From: Druceiella hillmani
Taxonomy: Eukaryota > Arthropoda > Insecta > Lepidoptera > Hepialidae
DNA length: 64,000 nucleotides
Reading direction: 5' to 3'
Assembly: GCA_039881145.1 (NCBI GenBank)
Contig: JAYKKI010000076.1
Span: 9,293,001-9,357,000 of the forward strand
In this document: positions 56,119 through 64,000 of the stretch, in pieces
Layout: each line of letters begins with the position of its first letter
Numbering within the stretch: the stretch's first letter is position 1
Program-made: the position numbers and the translations under genes
Notes under the pieces: generated by a model
Seen by the model: only the letters and a program-made list of their open reading frames with translations
Databases searched by the model: none
What the model was told of the DNA's origin: nothing

Positions 56119-56378
56119 CCTTTAATCGTGGTATAATTAAATTAGAGCTGGAAACGACATCACCCCACGCCTGTCCCACGGAAGTGCTAGTTACTTGCGG
56201 ATAATCTGTGAACTATAAAACAATATAGAGGGGAGCACACTGCGGAAAAAAACGTACATGGAATTAAATTCTGTAGCTTAGTGCAGATTTGTTAACGAAG
56301 CGTTTCCGTGCGGATTTTTGAGCACTATAAAGTTGTATTCAAAAGAAACTACGGCAACGACGTGAGCGTTATTTCCCC

Positions 56379-56457
<79 letters not shown>

Positions 56458-56462
56458 TATAT
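56379..56462. repeat. (TA)n microsatellite
   Basis: TA run with two TATG interruptions. Confidence 0.95.
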
Positions 56463-56564
56463 AAATTATCTATTTTTGAAATCCTCGTAATTAATCCTTT
56501 TTATTGACACCCAACACTATATGAAAAATTAAACCAAGAAATTTTTTGAATCGAATTTAATTTA

Positions 56565-56650
56565 GCTATTGAGATATGTGCCAGTTAATATGTTTTATAA
56601 GCGTGCCAATTATAAATTTTTACGTCAAGTGGTTTCTGAGAAAAATGTAA
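56565..56650 (-). repeat. Dispersed repeat B, partial inverted copy
   Basis: Contains ttgagatatgtgccagttaa, tatgttttataagcgtgcca and acgtcaagtggtttctgaga, the complement of the family core. Confidence 0.72.
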
Positions 56651-56654
56651 TCAT

Positions 56655-57921
56655 GTTACAATATAACTAGTACTTACGTCTTCAACGAAAATAGAGATAT
56701 GAATTGCGGACAAACTACCGCAGTGCGCGTACTCTATGGCCCAATGCGCTCTGCGGTGCGAATATAATTCATGGTTTTACATTCGCACCATTGTGATAAG
56801 AACACTTCCTAACAAGCACGCGTGCGATTAGTGCTCGAGCAGGGTTTATCCATTTGTTGTTAAATTTTCAATATTATTTACTCGATAGACTTGTTATCTT
56901 GCACTTCATTACAAATGCTCTGTAAAATAACTCTCATCTATTAATAGAATTTAAATATAGGAGTTAATGGTTCCAGAATACTTTTATTTGTAACTGGATT
57001 AAGAATATAATGCGCATATTTATATAGCACTGAATACTTATTGTGTGCGCTAATGGCACTGAACAATCGTGTGTACGAAAAAGATAACATAATTATAAAT
57101 ATTATTTTCTATTTTCTTAAAAAAACCATCAGTTAAATTTTATTTTAACGACAATCAACTATTTATCAGTCAAGAAAGACGCCGTGTATAATGCTATAAT
57201 TTTGCGTAAAAGACACACGCCATACGCAATATGATATTTATTATTTATATTTGTTTTGCTTCTAGGGATAATTCCATTTAAAATTTTACTGGAAAAATTT
57301 GAAATTGACGCATGCCAATCAATTCATCATGAGACGACAAGAAGAAATTTGTCGAGGCTTTTTGTAGATATTTGAATTTCACTAAGTATTGCATTAGGTA
57401 CTTTAGGTGATAATATTCGTTTCTTCTGTTGTGTATAAGGCTTACTCGATTAACGATTCCCCAAACGAACGACACGAACTCGCTCTATTATGGTTTCTTA
57501 ATACACACTTGCTCGCCTTTCTCTATTAAATTATTTCTCATGTTTTCTACTAAATATTACAAATATTTTCCACATTGTGAGCATATTGCCCAGCATTGCT
57601 ATTAAAGGCGGAAATGTATGATTGATTACTCAACAACTGTGAAACTTAAAATTATAGGTTTATTATTCCAATAAATCTTAAATAAATTTAAAGTAATGAT
57701 ATTTTGTAGTAATTTTGATATTTACAGATCTCTAGATTTAGAAAAATAGACAATTTTTTTCGATACCTTAGGCGTTATTTCTAGAACTACCTTTCAGTAA
57801 TTTTGAATAAAAAAAGTATTTTTATTAAAAATTTATTCCCAAATCCATATAACTCTAACTTTTTACTCAAAACTCAAATTTTTACACTCGACATCAAAAT
57901 ATTTTTCACTTGTAAATGTTG
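56655..57921. other. AT-rich stretch with a CpG-richer patch and a MITE remnant
   Basis: 56,700-56,830 is richer in CG (gcagtgcgcgtactctatgg, gcgctctgcggtgcg) without a recognised product. 57,100-57,190 matches part of the 47.3/48.6-kb repeat (ttttattttaacgacaatca, then actatttatcagtcaa). No genes recognised. Confidence 0.45.

Positions 57922-58008
<87 letters not shown>
57922..58008. repeat. (TA)n/(TG)n compound microsatellite
   Basis: TA run passing into about ten TG units at 57,979-57,999 and back to TA. Confidence 0.95.
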
Positions 58009-58009
<1 letters not shown>

Positions 58010-59125
58010 TAAGATTTCGTTAGTTCTCCCTTAGAACTATTTCTAAAATAATAATATGAACGAAAATATGAGTGACCTTATGAGAATTCTGTTTGTACCT
58101 TTTAAAATATGAGACCCCAAAAATTATAATGTCCCAGCAGTAGTTTTCAAAAATATATCAGACTATCCGAGAAAGCCGCCAAGAGAATCTTGTAGACCAT
58201 TTTTTTATATTCTTAATTTTCACACGCCCCAAAAAGGGCAAAAATAAAAGCTAATAATATATTACACCGATTACTACCCTTAATAATTTTTCCTCCCCAA
58301 CTTGTTTGCTCGTGCACGAGAATCTGCAAGAACAAGCCTTGAGCCATGAAAAAATCTTGTTTCTCATATTATTATTCAACTCGTTCCAAACACTTATCAC
58401 AAAACCAAAATTATTTATTGCCAAAAATATAAAATTAGGACTGAAAAATATATCAATATTCTCATATCGAAAAAATATAACTAATACATCTTCACGAAAT
58501 TTAGTCACGTTACAATTCTTATCCTACGAATAAAGTACTTATTGTCTCTCGTAATAATTTCCACCACGGTCATTTAATTAAATCCCATTAATAAAACCCC
58601 ATACTGAAAACCAGGTGGTAATTAATGTTTCCTGATACCTAAATATGTGTATCCTTAGTTACGATTCAGTAGACTTCACAGAACAGCTTCAATAGTAATT
58701 AAAATACCAAAAAAGTATTCTTGTTACTCCACCATATCTAAACGGCTGCGCAAATTTTTAAAAATCTTTTTTGAGCGTACTTTATGGACTAATTTAATAT
58801 ATAGGTTACTATTTAACCCAACAAATAAAACTAGTCCTGTAAGAAAGAACTAATAGCAATTTGGCACTGCAAACTGTTAATAGAAGATTTTAATTAAAAT
58901 ATAAAGGGACATAGTCAAGAGTAAATCTGATCTTTGATAAAGAAAAGATATCTCAGTTTTTATCTGAGACAATAAAACAGAGTTACCTTATAATCCGAAA
59001 TACCTAAGACATAGACATCGTCAGATAGAGACGCTGCAAAATTGTAGTCCTTTTATGAGAAAATTGATCGTAATTTTATCCTTCCTCCTGCAGAATACCT
59101 TCCTAGTTTCAATAAGGAACCAAAG
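58010..59125. other. AT-rich stretch, nothing recognised
   Basis: Short open frames on both strands at 58,251-58,533 have no domain signature. No RNA gene seen. Confidence 0.4.
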
Positions 59126-59129
59126 AGCT

Positions 59130-59330
59130 AAATGAGAAAGATCAAACGAGTCCAAATTCGACGGGTTCGCCATTAACCATTGATATTGAATACCCGTGAC
59201 TTACTTGCCCATCATCAGAGCTTCTCCATTATAATATGTGACTAAGAGACTCATCGTCACGAGTCAAACAAACCCAAACTCGAGGGATCCATTGCTAGCC
59301 ATTTAGAAATTCTTACCACAATCCCCCTCT
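59130..59330. repeat. Second locus of the degenerate ~150-bp repeat
   Basis: Shares gatcaaacgagtccaaattc, cccatcatcagagcttctcc, tatgtgactaagagactcat and gtcaaacaaacccaaactcg with the array at 32,995-33,700. Confidence 0.7.
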
Positions 59331-59400
59331 TTTATCATCCTATTACTCCAATATATATTTAAAAAGAAGTGAAGTTAATACCAAAGTATGTGAAGGTACC

Positions 59401-59448
59401 AACATGCCACATAATGTGCAGTAAAAACATGCCACATATGTGCAGTAA
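59401..59448. repeat. 25-bp tandem duplication
   Basis: aacatgccacata(a)tgtgcagtaa occurs twice, 25 bases apart. Confidence 0.88.
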
Positions 59449-59454
59449 ATGTTT

Positions 59455-60477
59455 TTGCGCAAATAGCACTGATTTTATGTTACATAAGTTAGTCATGATT
59501 TGTTATCGTTTGGTAACGCATCATATACTGGTATTTAATTGATAAAATTAAAACACTGAATCAGTTAAAACATAGTTTGTTTCTTATATTTATTTCCGAT
59601 AAATAACAAACTGTACATAATATGTAAGGCTCTGTACTAGCATGCCATATACTATTCAAACCACTCCTAATTCCTTTCTTACTCGTAACGTAACATAAAC
59701 ACAGTTAAACAGGCTCATTATGCCACTTGGACATTTAGACACCTTAAGACAGTGGACATATAAAGGAAAAACCCATTTTAAAATAAACCAACATTTTTAA
59801 AATATTATCACTTTTATATTTAAACATTGCAAGTTATGACAACAATGGAATAAAACCAAAAGTGCAGTTGACACAAAAATAGTAGAAAAGAAAATTTGCC
59901 GACTTCAAACCTATAAACTAAAATAGGTTAAACATTTTTTTAAATAAACCCTATATTTTTATTTTTTATTGTTTTGCACAAAAAAGTACGCGAAATTTCA
60001 CATTTCTCCATAATTATATAAATTTTATATATATTTAATTGGAATATGAGAGTATAAATGAAATAAAATTGTGGAATTTTAAAATATTAAATTCAATTAA
60101 TATTGGTAAATGTTTATGAATTTAGTGTTTTCATTTGCATAAAAAAATATTTTGTGCACCGAATGAGTTAGAAATGGAACTTCTTTATTTTGATTGACTT
60201 ATTTGTTACTGATTTAACTATTTTTACATTGATTTATAAAACTATATTATTGAAGAATAGTACCAAATTTCATCAAACAGGAATAATATAATTTCTCGAA
60301 TTAAACGTGCCTCGTGCGTCACTTTAAATCATGTACCATATTCGTGCCAAGTTTTATCAAAATATGTCATGCTTTTTAGGCATCAGCGAGTAACACGTAA
60401 TCAAATTTTCATGGTTTTTCTTCGACATGGGCGAAGCGTCCGGTGATAGAAATATGCATTACTTTACTACACAAAAT
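59455..60477. other. AT-rich stretch before LINE copy 2
   Basis: No gene or known element. The part close to 60,390-60,477 may be the outer 3' flank of LINE copy 2. Confidence 0.4.
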
Positions 60478-62307
60478 ATTCTTTCTTCTTAGTCGTGCAC
60501 TCTTGACAGAGTGGTCGTGATCATGATTCAGCCGGTTCCTTCGCCACTGCCGCCCTCGCGATGTGACACCATGTAATTCGGTGTTTTGCGGAGTGAGAGC
60601 AATCATTTACACCGGAGTGCGTCGCAGATTTTATTAGGTCTGTCCACAGTGTCGGAGAGCGTCCGCGGGATCGTTTGCCTTCGACTTTGCCTTGCACCAC
60701 CAGTCGTTCCATGGAGTCCTTGTTACGGGTGACATGTCCAAAGAATTTGAGGATTCGCAATTGCACAGTCGACGATAATCTCTCTTTGATGTTAAGTTCC
60801 TTGAGGATCGAAACGTTGGTTCGGTGCGCGGTCCATGGGATCCTAAGCAAACGCCTGCAACACCACATTTCCAGCACGTCAATTTTGTGGCGGTCTTGCA
60901 TCCTCAGCGTCCACGTCTCAACTCCATATAGAAAAATTGGAAAGACCAGGCATTTCATAAGTCGAACCTTTGTGTTTCTAGTTATTCTGCGGTCTTTTCA
61001 GATCTTTGTGAGTTTTTCCACTGATGATCTCGTCACGGCGCAACGTCTTCGAAACTCATCCTCGCAGCCTCCATCATTAGCGATAGTGGAGCCCAGATAT
61101 ACGTAGCTCTTCACTACCTGGCATCCTGCTATATTTTGGATGTTCGGTTGGTTATTATTAGCACGATCTGCAATCATCATTTTAGTCTTATCGCGATTGA
61201 TTGTAAGCCCAAACTCCAATGCTGTGGTCTCCAGTCGTTGTAGGAGAGACTCGATTTCATCTTTTGTTGACGCTATGTGTCATCTGCGTATCTCAAGTTT
61301 GATATCTTCCGACCCACCACTGATATTCCCTTATTCCAATATTCAAGAACTATATGCATTAGGTATTCTGTGTATATGTTAAAGAGAAGAGGAGATAATA
61401 TACAGCCCTGTCTAACACCTGCTTGCATTTTGAAGCGTTAGGAGTCAATACTGTCTACTCGGACCGCGGCTATGTATCATCTTCGTATAGACGCCTAATG
61501 AGTTGTACAAGATGATGCGGTACACCCATTTCAGCCACAGTTTCCACCACTTCACGGTATCGAAGGCTTTTATGAAATCGACGAAGCTTATATAGAGATT
61601 TTTTTATAACGGTATGAATATGGAGTGTGACCAATCGCTCGGCCAAACTCCAGTGACCCATATACGACAGCAGATGGTATGCAGTATGTTTACTCCGACT
61701 TCCCTCATGGCTTTCACTGTCTCAATCGGGATCTCATCAATGCCTTCAGTCTTGTTCCGTTTAAAATGGTCTATAGCGGCCCGCACCTCATATTTTAATG
61801 TCATTGGCTCTTGCTCTGTGGTTTCTTGGTAGGGTGTTATGTTTGTTGCTATGTCAGCAAACAGAGACTTACAGTACTCTTCCCAGACTCTAGCAATCTT
61901 TTTGATTTCCGTGACGGTGTCTCCGGTCGCATTCTCAATGGCCCACGTCTTCGGTTTGAACTGACGGGTTATAAGGTTGATTTTCATGTGTAGGTCTTTT
62001 GTTTCAAACTTTTGAGAATGTTTTTCTACCTCTTCACATATTGATTGTAACGCTGTATTACGGTCACGACGGCACGACGCTTGTATGACAGAACTCATGG
62101 CGTTCAATTCCTGCACTTTTGCTCCCTTGGCTTTCAGGTCCCTACGACTCTCAATCAAATCCCAAGTTTCATTCGACATCCAGGGCTGACTCTTTTTGGA
62201 TCTTCCGTTGGGCTGTGATTCGTGCACGGCATCTTTTATGAATTGCACGGTGGATTTCCAAAGCTTGTCAACGTTCTCTTCTTTGCTACAGTTTTCACGC
62301 CAACACA
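60478..62307 (-). pseudogene. RTE-like LINE, copy 2, 5'-truncated with an internal deletion
   Basis: This is the same family as 23,402-26,110 and about 97 percent identical where I compared it. On the minus strand it starts abruptly at 62,307 inside the linker (CWRENCSKEENVDKLWKSTV), as expected for a 5' truncation. The linker and RT N-terminus run open to 61,604. About 185 bases of RT are deleted near 61,600 relative to copy 1. Motif C reads LRYADD, with both Asp codons intact (near 61,285), unlike copy 1. Small deletions near 61,275 and 61,530 shift the frame. The C-terminal part missing from copy 1 is present: VFPIFLYGVETWTLR, DVLEMWCCRRLLRIPWTAHR, TNVSILKELN and FFGHVTRNKDSMERLVVQGK, ending at the stop near 60,521. 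A short 3' UTR with an AAGAAGAAAGAA-type end (read on the minus strand) lies near 60,478-60,495. Neither copy is complete, but together they cover the whole ORF2. Confidence 0.92.
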
Positions 62308-62309
62308 AA

Positions 62310-62795
62310 ATATATGAACGCTAAATTTGATAGTGACTCGGTGTTTGATTGTAGACATATGTAAAAATGACCAACCTAAATAACTAACTATAAAACTAAT
62401 AGCAATTACAATATTATTGGACTACAACATTAGGGACACTGCATTATATATGGAATACCTCTAAATGTAAAATTATTACGAACGTCGTAATGAAAATAAC
62501 CATTTTATCGGTTATAACAGACAGTGTTATGAAAACACTTTTAAAAATTATGTAATTAATATTACAGATAGCGTTATAAACATATCTACACAAATTGAAT
62601 GCCATGACGTTAAAATAACGTCGTAGGTCTTGGTACTTTACGTTTCATACACCGATATAACAGAAATATTGCTTCAATGTGTAATTATTTTTCGTGAGAG
62701 CAACTTAACTTAAACTTTAATATTTTGCTATAAATTAAATCATGAAAATTAATCTCTTCATCGAGGAAAACTAACAATTTTCAACATCACTATCT
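62310..62795. other. AT-rich stretch, nothing recognised
   Basis: No gene or repeat found between LINE copy 2 and PLE unit H. Confidence 0.4.
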
Positions 62796-62799
62796 CGTC

Positions 62800-62975
62800 A
62801 TTCTTTACCACGATCTAAGTTTCATTGTATTACAACATCTTCAGGTGAGCTATTAGCAAAGATTTTTGGTAATAGCCCACCTAAACATCTTGTAATACAA
62901 CGAAACCTAGGTTGTGGTAAAGAACTTAAAGAAAGTAGAAATAATACTACATCACGTAGTTTCATTTAATTACGA
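62800..62975. mobile_element. PLE-derived head-to-head hammerhead unit, copy H
   Basis: The minus-oriented core (TCTTCAG at 62,838-62,844) and the plus-oriented core (62,876-62,918) meet around gctattagcaaagatttttg and gtaatagc. The minus copy keeps the catalytic core, but stem III is damaged (ACTTAGAT). The plus copy has CTAAACA in place of CTGAAGA and GGTT in place of GGTC, so it is inactive. Both outer termini are shortened. Confidence 0.8.
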
Positions 62976-62979
62976 AATG

Positions 62980-63370
62980 GTTTCAACGAAAATGTCCGTT
63001 CGGAAAACGTATATCACTAGGTTATCCCTTTTGTTCATTTGGCAGCTTTTTTTGATATCTTTTTTCCAATGTCAGTAAAAAAATATACTATGGTTTAATT
63101 TTTTTATATCCACAATCTTCTTTTATTTTTACAAGGGTAAAAGATTAAAATAAAAATTTGTCAATAGTCCAAACTTAAAGCCTTTCCTTATATGACTTAA
63201 GTTCCCCGTTGATTTACTATTCCACCAAAATAATTCTCTATATTAATGCAGTTAAATTTATTCATCGGAATATTCACCAAACATAAAATGTTGATCATCG
63301 ACTAGAACTTCTGAATCATCAATCCGGTTTCAACTGCCTTATTACGTAACATGTATAAATATTCAGTATA
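62980..63370. other. AT-rich stretch, nothing recognised
   Basis: No coding or structural signal found. Confidence 0.4.
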
Positions 63371-63375
63371 TACGT

Positions 63376-63430
<55 letters not shown>

Positions 63431-63432
63431 CA
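63376..63432. repeat. (TA)n microsatellite
   Basis: TA run with flanking TACA and TATG interruptions. Confidence 0.95.
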
Positions 63433-63439
63433 TAGGGAA

Positions 63440-64000
63440 AGGATAAGCACAGCCAAGCAAAGATGATAATTTCTAATATCAAATATGACTTAAATTAGCT
63501 TAAATGATTTAATCACGAATCGATGCAATTACGAAACCTTTGGAACCAACAAATAGAAATGCAACTTATATCAACATAAGGAGCTATACAATTCACTTAA
63601 TTTTTGCAAACCAAACGAATATACGCGTGGAAAAAAATATTTGTTACACAGAACAAAAAAGTAAATACACATACAACATGCCGGATACGCGATAAAACTA
63701 TATGGCCAGCAAGATAATAGAAACAGGAACATGGCATTATGATTTTTGATATATATATTCTTTCACGTCCTCAAATAATTAAATAATTTATAACATGCGG
63801 AGATACTACACCGAAGGAGACCTGAGCTTTCGACTTAAAATAAACTCGTTACTCGGAACAATAGTGAATATTTCCAAATGTTATTTTAAGCAAACTAAAT
63901 TCGCTTTACATGCTAAGACTCTGATTACATAAGTGCTTTTCCCAGCGCTGTGCAGTAACAGGTAAAGTCGGTCAATGTAAATCCGCCATTGGACATAGTC
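63440..64000. other. AT-rich stretch to the window end, nothing recognised
   Basis: No gene, RNA or repeat recognised up to the right edge. Confidence 0.4.

Noticed and set aside
60675..61993. Plus-strand open frames over LINE copy 2
   Set aside because: Same reason: antisense shadows of the minus-strand reverse transcriptase.

Overview
The window looks like gene-poor nuclear DNA from an insect. It is very AT-rich, has no operon structure, and every protein signature I can recognise belongs to a transposable element. These are a Tc1/mariner-type transposase, a Helitron Rep/helicase N-terminal region, three APE-type non-LTR retrotransposon (LINE) bodies, a LINE ORF1, a Penelope-like element (PLE) reverse transcriptase, and an envelope-bearing Gypsy (errantivirus-like) element. 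No tRNA, rRNA or confident host gene was found. The only candidate for host sequence is a CpG-rich patch near 37.04-37.36 kb with possible splice donors on both strands. The host order cannot be named from the sequence alone.

Layout. 0-11 kb: a GC-rich patch at the left edge, a broken mariner-type transposase (1.05-1.71 kb), a PLE-derived inverted unit (2.40-2.67 kb), a decayed Helitron Rep/helicase (4.02-4.86 kb) and a heavily decayed minus-strand LINE (9.80-11.28 kb). 11-23 kb: mostly featureless AT-rich DNA with minisatellites and short tandem duplications (15.0-15.5, 15.9-16.0, 20.9-21.2 kb) and a perfect 32-bp hairpin at 19.97 kb. 23.4-26.1 kb: a nearly complete minus-strand RTE-like LINE with only two in-frame stops but a changed RT active site and no 3' end. 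28.56-29.57 kb: a 1-kb foldback element with arms of about 420 bp. 33.0-34.06 kb: degenerate tandem repeats followed by a Helitron-like 3' terminus. 42.06-42.76 kb: a PLE RT fragment joined to a hammerhead-bearing 3' region. 45-49 kb: a 31-bp minisatellite, another hammerhead copy and a TA-flanked MITE with a duplicated half. 52.4-55.8 kb: a nested cluster with Gypsy gag, a LINE 5' end and ORF1, Gypsy integrase, a PLE-derived insertion with an 8-bp target duplication, and env-like sequence. 60.5-62.3 kb: a second, 5'-truncated copy of the RTE-like LINE. 62.8 kb: a last hammerhead unit.

The most interesting signal is a family of PLE-derived sequences. Eight stretches in the window share the same terminal sequence. 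Several consist of two head-to-head copies of a segment with the core of a minimal type I hammerhead ribozyme (CTGAAGA, stem II, GAAAC, stem III, GGTC, stem I). One of them, on the minus strand at 46,233-46,273, keeps every core base and all stems. A second theme is an unusual number of perfect or near-perfect short inverted duplications (arms 12-47 bp, loops 5-30 nt). One of these interrupts the gag coding sequence, so it must be a secondary mutation, most simply a local template switch.
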